Source of the DNA: Hyphomicrobiales bacterium
GTDB taxonomy: Bacteria; Pseudomonadota; Alphaproteobacteria; Rhizobiales; Rhizobiaceae
Direction of reading: 5' to 3'
Assembly (NCBI GenBank): GCA_900465915.1
Contig: UBKJ01000022.1
Location: 89,324-153,323, forward strand
Length of the DNA stretch: 64,000 nt
In this document: in pieces, positions 55,993 through 64,000 of the stretch
How positions within the stretch are numbered: position 1 is the first letter of the stretch
Layout: every line of letters begins with the position of its first letter
The notes under the pieces: model-generated
The model's input: only the letters and a program-made list of their open reading frames with translations
What the model was told of the DNA's origin: nothing
Database searches by the model: none
Program-made: the position numbers and the translations under genes

Positions 55993-56805
55993 ATGCAGAC
56001 CCTGAACGTATCCAATGTCAGCCTGACCTATCCGGGCCTCTACGTCGAGGAAGCCGTCATCGCGCTCAAGGGCGTCAACCTGACCATCGAGAGCGGCGAC
56101 TTCGTCGTGGCGCTCGGGGCCTCGGGCTGCGGCAAGACCACGCTCCTCAACCTCATGGCCGGCTTCATGATCCCCTCCTCGGGCGAGATCACGCTGGGCG
56201 GCCGGCCGGTGCGCGGCCCCGGCGCCGATCGCGGCGTGGTGTTCCAGAAGCACGCGCTGCTGCCCTGGCTGAACGTCATCGAGAACACCGAATTCGGCCT
56301 CAAGCTGCGCGGCGTGCCCAAGGCCGAGCGGCGCGAGAAGGCGGCGCGCAACCTCGCCCTCGTCGGCCTGCAGGATTTCCACAACCACAAGATCTACCAG
56401 CTCTCCGGCGGCATGCAGCAGCGCGTCGGCATCGCCCGCGCGCTGACCTGCGACCCGGCCATGCTTCTGATGGACGAGCCGATGGCGGCGCTCGACGCGC
56501 TGACGCGCGAGACCATCCAGGAGCTTTTGCTGCGGGTGTGGCAGGTGACGGACAAGATGTTCTTCTTCATCACCCACAGCGTCGAGGAGGCGCTGTTCCT
56601 CGGCTCGCGGCTGATCGTCATGTCGCCGCGTCCGGGCCGCATCACCCACACCTACGAGCTGGATTTCAACCGGCGCTTCCTGGAATGCGGCGACGCGCGC
56701 GCCGTCAAGTCCAGCCCCGACTTCATCAAGATGCGTGAGACCATATTGGGGATCATCTATGGCGACGAACGTGCATCAGGAAACCCGGAACTGGCCCATG
56801 CTTGA
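55993..56805 (+). CDS. tauB: Taurine ABC transporter ATP-binding protein
   Basis: 270-residue ATPase with Walker [18 protein letters not shown] (about residues 43-59), Q-loop [14 protein letters not shown], signature [15 protein letters not shown], Walker [14 protein letters not shown] and H-loop [10 protein letters not shown]. The NrtD/SsuB/TauB class. ATG 55993 follows a GGCGACGCA leader. The stop at 56803-56805 lies inside tauC, whose start precedes it. It powers taurine import. Confidence 0.92.
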   Translation: MQTLNVSNVSLTYPGLYVEEAVIALKGVNLTIESGDFVVALGASGCGKTTLLNLMAGFMIPSSGEITLGGRPVRGPGADRGVVFQKHALLPWLNVIENTEFGLKLRGVPKAERREKAARNLALVGLQDFHNHKIYQLSGGMQQRVGIARALTCDPAMLLMDEPMAALDALTRETIQELLLRVWQVTDKMFFFITHSVEEALFLGSRLIVMSPRPGRITHTYELDFNRRFLECGDARAVKSSPDFIKMRETILGIIYGDERASGNPELAHA

Positions 56806-57625
56806 TTTTTTCACCAGAGCCCGGCCCGTCAAGCCCGGAAAGATCTACGGCGCCCCCGGCGACGGCAACAGCGCCCTCATCAGCGCGGTCACGACGCTGA
56901 TCCTGCTCGGCCTGTGGTTCCTCGTCACCGGCATGGGCTGGGTCAAGCCGCTGTTCCTGCCCTCGCCCATCGCGGTGTTCCACAAATTCGTCGTGGCGCT
57001 GACCGACGGCGTGGCCGACTCCACCCTGGCAGAGCACACCATGGCCAGCCTCGGCCGCGTGCTGGGCGCCTTCGCGCTGGCCTGCGTCACCGCGGTGCCG
57101 GTCGGCATCATGATGGGCATGAGCCGGGCCGTGCGCGGCGTGCTCGACCCCATCATCGAATTCTACCGCCCGCTGCCGCCGCTCGCCTACCTGCCGCTGA
57201 TCATCATCTGGCTCGGCATCGGCGAGTTCCCGAAAGTGTTCCTGATCTTCCTCGCCATCTTCGCGCCCATGGCCATCGCCGCCCGCGCCGGCGTGCGCTC
57301 GGTCTCGACCGAGCAGATCCACGCCGCCTATGCGATGGGCGCGACGCGGCTGCAGGTGGTCACGCAGGTGATCATGAAGGCGGCGCTGCCGGAGATCTTC
57401 ACCGGCATGCGGATCGGCATCGGCGTCGGCTGGACCACGCTGGTGGCGGCCGAGATGGTCGCCGCGCATCGGGGCCTCGGCTTCATGGTGCTCAACGCCG
57501 CGCAGTTCCTGGCCAGCGACACGGTCATCATGGGCATCATCGTCATCGGGGTCTTCGCCTTCCTGTTCGACCTCCTGATCCGCTATCTCGAGAAGGTGCT
57601 GATCCCCTGGAAGGGACGCATATGA
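56759..57625 (+). CDS. tauC: Taurine ABC transporter permease
   Basis: 288-residue inner-membrane permease with six helices. The EAA loop appears as [20 protein letters not shown], and [20 protein letters not shown] with [20 protein letters not shown] are SsuC/TauC signatures. ATG 56759 (47-nt overlap with tauB) follows GGGGATCATCT; ATG 56798 (8-nt overlap) would give 275 residues and is almost as likely. A perfect GC hairpin (57668-57687) sits in the 116-nt gap that follows. Confidence 0.92.
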   Translation: MATNVHQETRNWPMLDFFTRARPVKPGKIYGAPGDGNSALISAVTTLILLGLWFLVTGMGWVKPLFLPSPIAVFHKFVVALTDGVADSTLAEHTMASLGRVLGAFALACVTAVPVGIMMGMSRAVRGVLDPIIEFYRPLPPLAYLPLIIIWLGIGEFPKVFLIFLAIFAPMAIAARAGVRSVSTEQIHAAYAMGATRLQVVTQVIMKAALPEIFTGMRIGIGVGWTTLVAAEMVAAHRGLGFMVLNAAQFLASDTVIMGIIVIGVFAFLFDLLIRYLEKVLIPWKGRI

Positions 57626-57667
57626 CCATGACCGGCTAGCCTTTCCGACCCATCATCGACGAACCAG

Positions 57668-57687
57668 GCGCGGCGACATCGCCGCGC
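57668..57687 (+). other. Hairpin in the tauC-tauX gap
   Basis: GCGCGGCG (57668-57675) pairs with CGCCGCGC (57680-57687) around ACAT, with no T tract. It may mark a processing or stabilising site separating transporter from enzyme messages. Confidence 0.35.
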
Positions 57688-57741
57688 GAGGGGAGACGCG
57701 GCCCGACGCCGCCCCCGCCACCCAGCATGAGGAGCCTTGCA

Positions 57742-58131
57742 ATGACCGCCGGCCAACTGACCGAAACCGACCTTTCCGCCCTGTTCGACGCTTTCACCCG
57801 GCACGACATCGACGCGATCATGGCCTTCTTCGCCGACGACTGCGTGTTCGACGCCATCGGCGGAAGCGAGGCCTACGGCACGCGCTTCATCGGCCGCGAC
57901 GCCATCGCCAAGGCCTTTTCCGGCGTCTGGGCGGCCATGCCCGACGCAAGCTGGGACGAGCACAGCCATTTCGTCTGCGGCGACCGCGCCGTGTCCGAAT
58001 GGACCTTCCGCGGAACCGACGCCGGCGGCGCGCGGGTGGAGGCGCAGGGCTGCGACCTCTTCACGCTGCGCGACGGCAAGATCGTGCGCAAGCAGGCGTT
58101 CCGCAAGAACCGTCCCCTTCTGACCGCGTGA
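57742..58131 (+). CDS. tauX: SnoaL/NTF2-like protein, candidate taurine dehydrogenase small subunit
   Basis: 129-residue single-domain protein of the NTF2/SnoaL fold: LTETDLSALFDAFTRHDIDA, FFADDCVFDAIGGSEAYGTR, ISEWTF-like central strand and GCDLFTLRDGKIVRKQAFRK. GAGGAG lies 7 nt before ATG 57742, so this start is preferred over ATG 57727. The position directly before a DAO-type flavoprotein in a taurine operon matches TauX, the small subunit of cytochrome-linked taurine dehydrogenase. That assignment rests on context and recall; a stand-alone isomerase-like role is possible. Confidence 0.7.
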   Translation: MTAGQLTETDLSALFDAFTRHDIDAIMAFFADDCVFDAIGGSEAYGTRFIGRDAIAKAFSGVWAAMPDASWDEHSHFVCGDRAVSEWTFRGTDAGGARVEAQGCDLFTLRDGKIVRKQAFRKNRPLLTA

Positions 58132-58162
58132 GCGGCCGGTCGGCCATGGAGGACCGACAATC

Positions 58163-59575
58163 ATGAACGCCCAGACCAACATGAACATCTCCACCGGCTT
58201 CGCGCCCAGCCAGCCCTTCGACCCGGCCTATGACCCGGTCGTGTCGAAGAATCCCGGCCACGGCCGCGCCTATGCGCCCACCTACTGGATCGCCACCGCC
58301 GGCGCCGCGCCCGAGGACGACGGCCCGATCCTGGGCGATACGGACGCCGACGTCGTCATCGTCGGCTCGGGCTATACCGGCCTTTCCGCCGCCATCCACC
58401 TCGCCCGCGAGCACGGCATCAAGGCGACCGTGCTGGAGGCCAACGGCGTCGCCTGGGGATGCAGCACCCGCAACGGCGGCCAGGCGCAGATTTCCGCCGG
58501 ACGGCTCAAGCGCTCGCAATGGATCGAGCGCTGGGGCGTCGACGTGGCCAAGAAGCTGCACAAGGAGATCGCCGAGGGGTTCGAGCTGTTCCGCGCCCTG
58601 ATCGCCGAGCCCGAGATCCAGTGCGACCCGCAGGACGGCGGCCATCTCTACATCGCCCATCGCGACAAGGTCATGCCGGCGCTGGAGAAGGAGACGCGCG
58701 TCCTCAACGACGTGTTCGGCTATCGCGCCCGCATGGTCAGCCGCGACGAGGTGCATAGCGACTTCGTCCGCGACGAGGAGGCGCGCGGCGCGATGCTGGA
58801 GCCGGACGGCATGGGCATCCACGCCGCCAAGCTCGCCTTCGGCTATCTGCGGCTGGCGCGCAAGCTGGGCGCCAAGGTGCACACGTCGAGCCCGGTGCTC
58901 GAATGCCGCAAGGACGGCGCCTATTATCGCCTCACCACGCCGGGCGGCACGGTGCGGGCGCGGCAGGTCTGCTTCGCCACCGCCGGCTACACCTCGCCGC
59001 AGCTCCATCCCCTCACCCGCTACCGGCTGATGCCGGTGCTGTCCAACTCGGTGGTGACGCGGCCGCTGACCGCCGAGGAGATCGAGGCCTGCGGGCTCAA
59101 GGCGCGCATTCCGCTGACCGACACGCGCACGCTGCGCCATTACTACCGCTTCTTCCCCGACGGGCGGCTCCAGATCGGCAGTCGCAGCGCCATCACCGGG
59201 GCCGACGCGCCCAACAAGAAGCATTACGACCTGCTGCTCGCCGGCATGCACCGGAAATTCCCGGCGCTGAAGGGCGTCGAGATCGACTATTCCTGGTGGG
59301 GCTGGGTCGACGTCAGCCACGACATGATGCCGCGCATCTACCGGCCGGACCCGTCGCAGGAGATCTATTACGCCATGGGCTACGGCGGCAACGGGGTGAT
59401 GTATTCCGCCCAGGCCGGCCGCCGCGTGGCGCAGCTCATCGCCGGCAAGGGCAAGGAATTGGACCTGCCGATCTTCACCTCCGAATTGCCGAGCTACGGC
59501 GTGCTGACGCCGTTCCGCCGGCTGGGCCAGTGGGGCATGTATCGCTGGTACGCGCTCCGGGACGAAGTTCTGTAA
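58163..59575 (+). CDS. tauY: FAD-dependent oxidoreductase, candidate taurine dehydrogenase large subunit
   Basis: 470-residue DAO-superfamily flavoprotein: VVIVGSGYTGLSAAIHLARE (FAD motif, about residues 64-83), WGCSTRNGGQAQISAGRLKR, YRFFPDGRLQIGSRSAITGA and YYAMGYGGNGVMYSAQAGRR near the C terminus. TauY oxidises taurine to sulfoacetaldehyde plus ammonia, passing electrons to the respiratory chain. No taurine:pyruvate aminotransferase (Tpa) is in the island, so this enzyme supplies the sulfoacetaldehyde for Xsc. ATG 58163 follows TGGAGGACCGACAATC, with GGAGG as ribosome-binding site. The small partner would be the gene 31 nt upstream. Confidence 0.8.
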   Translation: MNAQTNMNISTGFAPSQPFDPAYDPVVSKNPGHGRAYAPTYWIATAGAAPEDDGPILGDTDADVVIVGSGYTGLSAAIHLAREHGIKATVLEANGVAWGCSTRNGGQAQISAGRLKRSQWIERWGVDVAKKLHKEIAEGFELFRALIAEPEIQCDPQDGGHLYIAHRDKVMPALEKETRVLNDVFGYRARMVSRDEVHSDFVRDEEARGAMLEPDGMGIHAAKLAFGYLRLARKLGAKVHTSSPVLECRKDGAYYRLTTPGGTVRARQVCFATAGYTSPQLHPLTRYRLMPVLSNSVVTRPLTAEEIEACGLKARIPLTDTRTLRHYYRFFPDGRLQIGSRSAITGADAPNKKHYDLLLAGMHRKFPALKGVEIDYSWWGWVDVSHDMMPRIYRPDPSQEIYYAMGYGGNGVMYSAQAGRRVAQLIAGKGKELDLPIFTSELPSYGVLTPFRRLGQWGMYRWYALRDEVL

Positions 59576-59620
59576 GTTTCCGCCGCGGCGGATTTTGAAA
59601 TTGCAAGAAAGGGTTACGCC

Positions 59621-61396
59621 ATGAAAATGACGACGGAAGAAGCCTTCGTGAAAGTGCTTCAGATGCACGGGATCAAGCAGGCTTTCGGCATCATCGGCTC
59701 CGCGATGATGCCGGTCTCGGACCTGTTCCCCAAGGCCGGGATCACCTTCTGGGACTGCGCGCACGAGACCAACGCCGCGCTGATCTGCGACGGCTATACG
59801 CGCGTGACGGGCAAGATGGGCATGGCCATCGCCCAGAACGGGCCGGGCGTGACCGGCTTCGTGACGGCGATCAAGACCGCCTACTGGAACCACACGCCGA
59901 TGCTGCTGGTGACGCCGCAGGCCGCCAACCGCACCATCGGCCAGGGCGGTTTCCAGGAAGTCGACCAGATGGCGCTGTTCGAGGAGATGGTGTGCTACCA
60001 GGAGGAAGTGCGCGATCCCGTCCGCATCCCCGAGGTGCTGAACCGCGTCATCGAGAAGGCTTGGCGCGGCTGCGCCCCGGCGCAGATCAACATCCCGCGC
60101 GATTTCTGGACCCATGTCATCGACGTCGACCTGCCGCAGATCGTGCGGCTGGAGCGTCCGAGCGGCGGCCGCGAGGCCATCGCCGAGGCCGCGAAGCTTT
60201 TGACCGAGGCCAAGTTCCCCGTCATCCTCAACGGCGCGGGCGTGGTGATCGGCGGCGCGATCCCCGAATCCATGGCGCTGGCCGAGCGGCTCGACGCGCC
60301 GGTCTGCTGCGGCTACCAGCACAACGACGCCTTCCCCGGCAGCCATCCGCTCTCGGTCGGCCCGCTCGGCTATAACGGCTCGAAGGCGGCGATGGAGCTG
60401 ATCGCCAAGGCCGACGTGGTGCTGGCGCTCGGCACCCGCCTCAACCCGTTCTCGACCCTGCCCGGCTACGGCATCGACTACTGGCCGAAGGACGCCAAGA
60501 TCATCCAGGTCGACATCAATCCCGACCGCATCGGCCTCACCAAGAAGATCACCGTCGGCATCTGCGGCGACGCCAAGCAGGTGGCCCGGCAGATCATCGA
60601 CCAGCTCGGCGCCAACGCCGGCGACGCCGGCCGCAGCGAGCGCAAGCAGCTCGTGCACCAGCGCAAGTCGGCCTGGCTGCAGCAGCTTTCCTCCATGGAC
60701 CACGAGGACGACGATCCGGGCACGCATTGGAACGAGGAGGCGCGCAAGCGCGACAAGGACCGCATGTCGCCGCGCCAGGCCTGGCGCGCCATCCAGGCGG
60801 CCATGCCGAAGAACGCCATCATGTCCACCGACATCGGCAACAACTGCGCCATCGGCAACGCCTATCCGACCTTCGAGGAAGGCCGCAAATATCTCGCTCC
60901 GGGCATGTTCGGTCCCTGCGGCTACGGCTTCCCGTCGATCGTCGGCGCCAAGATCGGCCAGCCGGACGCGCCGGTGGTGGGCTTCGCCGGCGACGGCGCC
61001 TTCGGCATCTCGATGAACGAGATGGGCTCGATCGGCCGCAGCAACTGGCCGGCCATCACCATGGTCATCTTCCGCAACTATCAGTGGGGCGCGGAAAAGC
61101 GCAACACGACGCTGTGGTACGACAACAACTTCGTCGGCACGGAACTGAACCCCAATCTCAGCTACGCCAAGGTGGCCGAGGGCTGCGGACTCAAGGGCGT
61201 GACCGTGGACACGCAGCAGAAGCTGACCGAGGCCTTGCAGACCGCGCTCGACGAGCAGGCCAAGGGCGTGACCACCTTCATCGAGGTCATCCTCAACCAG
61301 GAGCTGGGCGAGCCCTTCCGCCGCGACGCCATGAAGAAGCCGGTCGTGGTGGCCGGTATCGACAAGGCCGACATGCGCCCGCAGCAGCCGGTCTAA
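59621..61396 (+). CDS. xsc: Sulfoacetaldehyde acetyltransferase
   Basis: 591-residue thiamine-diphosphate enzyme converting sulfoacetaldehyde and phosphate to acetyl phosphate and sulfite. The N-terminal FGIIGSAMMPVSDLFPKAGI with catalytic Glu in CAHETNAALICDGYTRVTGK, the GQGGFQEVDQM segment, and the TPP-binding GDGAFGISMNEMGSIGRSNW to FRNYQWGAEKRN (about residues 455-490) are Xsc-specific. Length matches characterised Xsc (about 590-600). GAAAGGGTTACGCC precedes ATG 59621. It is followed by a hairpin and pta, which consumes its product. No sulfite exporter or dehydrogenase is in the window. Confidence 0.95.
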   Translation: MKMTTEEAFVKVLQMHGIKQAFGIIGSAMMPVSDLFPKAGITFWDCAHETNAALICDGYTRVTGKMGMAIAQNGPGVTGFVTAIKTAYWNHTPMLLVTPQAANRTIGQGGFQEVDQMALFEEMVCYQEEVRDPVRIPEVLNRVIEKAWRGCAPAQINIPRDFWTHVIDVDLPQIVRLERPSGGREAIAEAAKLLTEAKFPVILNGAGVVIGGAIPESMALAERLDAPVCCGYQHNDAFPGSHPLSVGPLGYNGSKAAMELIAKADVVLALGTRLNPFSTLPGYGIDYWPKDAKIIQVDINPDRIGLTKKITVGICGDAKQVARQIIDQLGANAGDAGRSERKQLVHQRKSAWLQQLSSMDHEDDDPGTHWNEEARKRDKDRMSPRQAWRAIQAAMPKNAIMSTDIGNNCAIGNAYPTFEEGRKYLAPGMFGPCGYGFPSIVGAKIGQPDAPVVGFAGDGAFGISMNEMGSIGRSNWPAITMVIFRNYQWGAEKRNTTLWYDNNFVGTELNPNLSYAKVAEGCGLKGVTVDTQQKLTEALQTALDEQAKGVTTFIEVILNQELGEPFRRDAMKKPVVVAGIDKADMRPQQPV

Positions 61397-61404
61397 GCTG
61401 CGCC

Positions 61405-61439
61405 GCCGCCGGGAGGTTTTCTCCTCCCGGCGGCCATTT
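61405..61439 (+). terminator. Attenuator-like hairpin between xsc and pta
   Basis: GCCGCCGGGAGG (61405-61416) pairs perfectly with CCTCCCGGCGGC (61423-61434) around a 6-nt loop. CATTTTGG follows, a weak T tract. Strong stem and weak tail suggest partial termination, lowering pta relative to xsc. Confidence 0.55.
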
Positions 61440-61453
61440 TGGAGAGCCGCCCC

Positions 61454-62422
61454 ATGCTGCCGCTTGAAAAGATCTTCGAGAAAGCTCGCGCCAATCCGCG
61501 CCATATCGTGCTGGCCGAGGGCGAGGACCCGCGCGTGCTCGACGCCGGCCTGCGCGCCGCGCGCGAGGGCATAGCACGGATCACCCTGCTGGGCGCGCCC
61601 GAGCGCATCCCGGCGGCGGAAGGCGTGACGGCGGTCGACCCGGCGACCTCCCCCGACGCGGCCCGCTACGCCGCGGCGCTCCATGAATTGCGCCGCGCCA
61701 AGGGCATGACCGAGGCCGAGGCCGACCGGATCGCGCGCACGCCGCTCGGCTACGCCGCGCTGATGGTGCGGACGGGCGACGCCGACGGCACGGTGGCGGG
61801 CGCGGTCTCGACCACCGCCGACGTGGTGCGCCATGCGTTGCAGATCATCGGCAAGGCCGAGGGCGCGTCGCTGGTGTCGAGCTTCTTCCTGATGCTGCTC
61901 TGCGAGGCGCATCACCAGAAAAAGGGCGCCTTCGTCTTCGCCGATTGCGGGCTGGTGGTCGATCCCGACGCCGGGCAACTGGCCGAGATCGCCATGCAGT
62001 CGGCGGACTCCTACCGCCAGCTGACCGGCAAGGAGCCGGCGGTGGCCATGCTGTCCTTCTCCACCGGCGGCAGCGCCGCGCATGAGCGGGTGTCGAAGGT
62101 GGTGCAGGCCACGCAGGCCGTGCGCGCGCGCCGGCCCGACCTCGTCGTCGACGGCGAATTGCAGTTCGACAGCGCCTTCGTCGAGGCGATCAGCCACGCC
62201 AAGTCGCCCAATTCGCCGCTGCACGGCAACGCCAACGTCTTCATCTTCCCCAATCTGGACGCGGCCAATATCGGCTACAAGATCGCCCAGCGCATCGGCG
62301 GCGCGCAGGCGATCGGCCCCGTCCTGCAGGGCCTCGCGCGGCCCGCCAACGACCTGTCGCGCGGATGCAGCGCCGACGACGTGCTGCACATGATCGCCAT
62401 CACCGTCAATCAGGCCGGCTGA
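61454..62422 (+). CDS. pta: Phosphate acetyltransferase
   Basis: 322-residue short-type Pta (PTA_PTB domain only) converting acetyl phosphate and CoA to acetyl-CoA and phosphate, the last step of taurine carbon assimilation. HIVLAEGEDPRVLDAGLRAA, GYAALMVRTGDADGTVAGAV, ADCGLVVDPDAGQLAEIAMQ, AMLSFSTGGSAAHERVSKVV and FIFPNLDAANIGYKIAQRIG are conserved. ATG 61454 follows GGAGAGCCGCCCC. The last 13 nt overlap the convergent PNPOx-like gene. Confidence 0.95.
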   Translation: MLPLEKIFEKARANPRHIVLAEGEDPRVLDAGLRAAREGIARITLLGAPERIPAAEGVTAVDPATSPDAARYAAALHELRRAKGMTEAEADRIARTPLGYAALMVRTGDADGTVAGAVSTTADVVRHALQIIGKAEGASLVSSFFLMLLCEAHHQKKGAFVFADCGLVVDPDAGQLAEIAMQSADSYRQLTGKEPAVAMLSFSTGGSAAHERVSKVVQATQAVRARRPDLVVDGELQFDSAFVEAISHAKSPNSPLHGNANVFIFPNLDAANIGYKIAQRIGGAQAIGPVLQGLARPANDLSRGCSADDVLHMIAITVNQAG

Positions 62423-63057
62423 AACGGCCCGATGCGACCGGGCGGCGTTTGCCCGGCCAGGACGCGCCCGTCGTCCGCCGGCGCGCCCAAACGCGTGACG
62501 AGCGGGACCACGCCGGCCCAGACCGGCTGGCCGTAATCCGCCTCGTCGTCCACGGGCGGGCCGGCGCGGACTTTGGCCGAGGCCTCGCGCAGATCCATCT
62601 CCAGCAGCATCGTCGCCTTCAGTTCCTTCGCGTTCATCGGGCGCAATTCGTCCCAGCGGCCGGGGAAAAGCCCCTCGACGAAACGCTCCGCATGCCGCGC
62701 CTTCGCTTCCGGGTCGTGCACCTTGCGCGCCGTCCCGAAGGCCATCACCGAGCGGTAGTTGCAGGAATGGTGAAAGGCCGAGCGCGCTAGCACGAAGCCG
62801 TCCAGCAGCGTGAAGGCGACGCAGACCGGCGCGTCCTCGCAGGTCTCCAGCATGCGGCTCGCCGACGAGCCGTGCCAATAGATGAAATCGCCCTCGCGCC
62901 AGGCCAGCGTCGGCGTCACATAGGGCGCGCCGTCGAACATATAGGCCACATGGGCCAGCGGCTGCGCGTCGATGATGGCGTGGACCGTGGCGGCGTCGTA
63001 ATGGCCGCGCTCGTGCAGGCGCTTGACGCGACTGCGGTCGGACGGGGGCTTGGTCAT
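62410..63057 (-). CDS. Pyridoxamine 5'-phosphate oxidase family protein
   Basis: 215-residue FMN-binding split-barrel protein. LHERGHYDAATVHAIIDAQP, LAHVAYMFDGAPYVTPTLAW, YWHGSSASRMLETCEDAPVC and SFHHSCNYRSVMAFGTARKV-like text (FHHSCNYRSVMAFG) match the group annotated as pyridoxamine 5'-phosphate oxidase-like or flavin-nucleotide-binding. It lacks the classical PdxH C-terminal motif, so true PNPOx activity is doubtful. ATG 63057 with AAGGAG upstream. It is divergent from a MocR regulator across an inverted repeat, a recurring arrangement that suggests regulation of this gene by a PLP-sensing protein. Confidence 0.82.
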   Translation of the reverse strand: MTKPPSDRSRVKRLHERGHYDAATVHAIIDAQPLAHVAYMFDGAPYVTPTLAWREGDFIYWHGSSASRMLETCEDAPVCVAFTLLDGFVLARSAFHHSCNYRSVMAFGTARKVHDPEAKARHAERFVEGLFPGRWDELRPMNAKELKATMLLEMDLREASAKVRAGPPVDDEADYGQPVWAGVVPLVTRLGAPADDGRVLAGQTPPGRIGPFQPA

Positions 63058-63090
63058 GCAATTTTCTCCTTTATTTCGCGGCGAAGATGA

Positions 63091-63120
63091 CGCCATAGTG
63101 GCTTTTCAAAAAGCGCCACT
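63091..63120. promoter_or_regulatory. Inverted repeat between PNPOx-like and MocR genes
   Basis: AGTGGC (63097-63102) and GCCACT (63115-63120) are inverted copies 12 nt apart, extended by TTTT/AAAA inside. The left half is itself part of GCCATAGTGGC. It lies in the 67-nt divergent gap, 5 nt before the MocR start, and so would overlap both promoters. Confidence 0.5.
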
Positions 63121-63124
63121 TTCG

Positions 63125-64000
63125 ATGGAAACGATCATGCCACTCGACGTCTCCCTGCCCGAGCTGGGCGTGGACCGCGACAGCGCCACGCCGCTCGGCG
63201 TGCAGCTCGCCGGCCAGATCCGCCAGGCGGTGCTGGCCGGCCGGCTGAAGCCGCAGGCGCGGCTGCCCTCCACTCGGCATCTGGCGGCCGAGCTGGGCCT
63301 GTCGCGCAGCACCGTGCTGGCCGCCTTCGAGCAATTGATCGCCGAGGGCTATCTCGAAGGCCGCCACGGCTCCGGCACAAGGGTGGCGCCGGAGCTACCC
63401 GACGCCACATTGGCCGCGGCGCCCGCCCGCGCGCCCAAGCCGGAGGCGCGAGGGACGCGCCCCGCCCCCGAGCCGGCGCGGCCGTTCCGGCAGGGCGTGT
63501 TCGACGCGGCGCATTTTCCGCATGCGGAATGGGGCCGGCTTCTCGGCCGCATCTGGCGGCGCCCGCCGGCCGATCTCGTGGCGGGCGGCGATCCCTTCGG
63601 CTACCGCCCGCTGCGCGCGGCGCTGGCCCAGCACCTGCACGCCTGGCGCGGCATCGAGGTGCGGCCCGAGCAGGTGATCGTCACCGGCGGCAGCGCCGAC
63701 GCCTTCGCGCTGATCGGCGCGGCGCTTTTCAAGCCCGGCGACGGGCTGTGGATGGAGGAGCCGGGCTACGATCCGGCGCGGCTGAGCTTCGCCGCCGCCG
63801 GCCTCGACGTCATCCCGGTCCCGGTCGACCGCGACGGCTTCGACATCGCCGCCGCGCGCGAAGGCGGGGCCGCGGTGAAGGCCGCCTTCGTCACCCCCGC
63901 CCGCCATCACCCCACCGGCGTCACCATGCCGCTCGCCCGGCGGCTGGAGCTGATCGCCTGGGCGCGCGAGCGCGACGCCTTCATCGTCGAGGACGATTAC
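63125..64000 (+). CDS. MocR-family PLP-dependent regulator (3' end outside window)
   Basis: At least 292 residues. The winged helix (residues about 25-90) shows LAGQIRQAVLAGRLKPQARL, PSTRHLAAELGLSRSTVLAA and EGYLEGRHGSGTRVAP. The aminotransferase-like domain starts near residue 120 with FRQGVFDAAHFPHAEWGRLL, then GYRPLRAALAQHLHAWRGIE, VIVTGGSADAFALIGAALF, EEPGYDPARLSF, VTPARHHPTGVTMPLARRLE and IVEDDY at the window end. The PLP lysine lies beyond the window. ATG 63125 and ATG 63137 are both in frame. It likely controls the divergent PNPOx-like gene. Confidence 0.88.
   Translation, partial: METIMPLDVSLPELGVDRDSATPLGVQLAGQIRQAVLAGRLKPQARLPSTRHLAAELGLSRSTVLAAFEQLIAEGYLEGRHGSGTRVAPELPDATLAAAPARAPKPEARGTRPAPEPARPFRQGVFDAAHFPHAEWGRLLGRIWRRPPADLVAGGDPFGYRPLRAALAQHLHAWRGIEVRPEQVIVTGGSADAFALIGAALFKPGDGLWMEEPGYDPARLSFAAAGLDVIPVPVDRDGFDIAAAREGGAAVKAAFVTPARHHPTGVTMPLARRLELIAWARERDAFIVEDDY

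Noticed and set aside
62410..63057. True pyridoxamine-phosphate oxidase (pdxH)
   Set aside because: Split-barrel similarity is clear, but the PdxH C-terminal signature was not found, so only the family name is used.
58061..63061. A 1,666-codon open frame on the minus strand across the taurine enzymes
   Set aside because: It lies opposite the strongly conserved xsc, tauY and pta genes, is rich in Arg, His, Asp and Gly, and has no domain. It is a GC-driven mirror of the third codon position of the real genes; only its far end coincides with the PNPOx-like region, in another frame.

Overview
The window is GC-rich alphaproteobacterial chromosome, most consistent with the order Hyphomicrobiales (Rhizobiales). 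The signs are a three-hairpin antisense-Shine-Dalgarno small RNA of the rhizobial alpha-r14 type, a Pha-type antiporter operon with fused A and B subunits, dispersed palindromes of the GAGCATTTCCGG type, and a rhizobial-style taurine island. I cannot name the genus. No tRNA, rRNA, CRISPR array, insertion sequence or prophage was seen. The region looks like ordinary chromosome carrying many catabolic and respiratory modules. Both ends cut through genes.

Layout. 1-3.0 kb (+): end of a PfkB sugar/fructosamine kinase, a DAO-type FAD oxidoreductase and an ABC ATPase, probably the tail of an amine-sugar catabolic operon. 3.2-7.9 kb: polysaccharide deacetylase, DUF808 protein, AI-2E/PerM permease, the small RNA (minus strand, 6428-6550) and an HPP-CBS membrane protein. 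7.9-11.6 kb (-): xylulokinase behind an OmpR/EnvZ-type two-component system. 11.7-13.4 kb (+): small exported proteins, including one that is about 40% histidine, plus DUF488. 13.4-18.0 kb (+): a NodT-MacA-MacB tripartite efflux operon. 18-25.4 kb: small exported protein, cupin, AlkB, MFS transporter, soluble-type FtsK, an unlisted 59-residue gene and SURF1. 25.4-30.3 kb (-): a complete branched-chain 2-oxoacid dehydrogenase operon (E1alpha, E1beta, E2, E3), divergent from a BadF-type kinase. 31.5-38.4 kb (-): a GbsR/MarR-type regulator followed by cydD, cydC, cydA, cydB and a 51-residue cydX, with a palindromic operator candidate in front. 38.7-44.7 kb (-): phaAB-C-D-E-F-G cation/proton antiporter. 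44.9-47.6 kb: FAD/NAD(P)-binding protein, nitroreductase and a lower-GC membrane protein.

47.6-51.6 kb (-): the four-gene Anbu operon (permuted ATP-grasp, alpha-E, transglutaminase-like, proteasome-like Anbu). It is the least understood biochemical system in the window. 51.7-53.1 kb: MogA/MoaB, a GFA-family protein and a small hypothetical.

53.1-62.4 kb: a taurine-utilisation island. A divergent MocR-type regulator (TauR-like) faces tauA-tauB-tauC (import), a tauX/tauY-like dehydrogenase pair (taurine to sulfoacetaldehyde), xsc (sulfoacetaldehyde to acetyl phosphate plus sulfite) and pta (acetyl phosphate to acetyl-CoA). The regulator-tauA gap holds two direct repeats (AACTGGACTTA / AACTGGATATA) spaced 22 bp. 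62.4-64 kb: a PNPOx-like flavoprotein divergent from a second, truncated MocR regulator, with an inverted repeat between them.

All product names come from reading motifs, length and context in the translated sequence. No database search was run.
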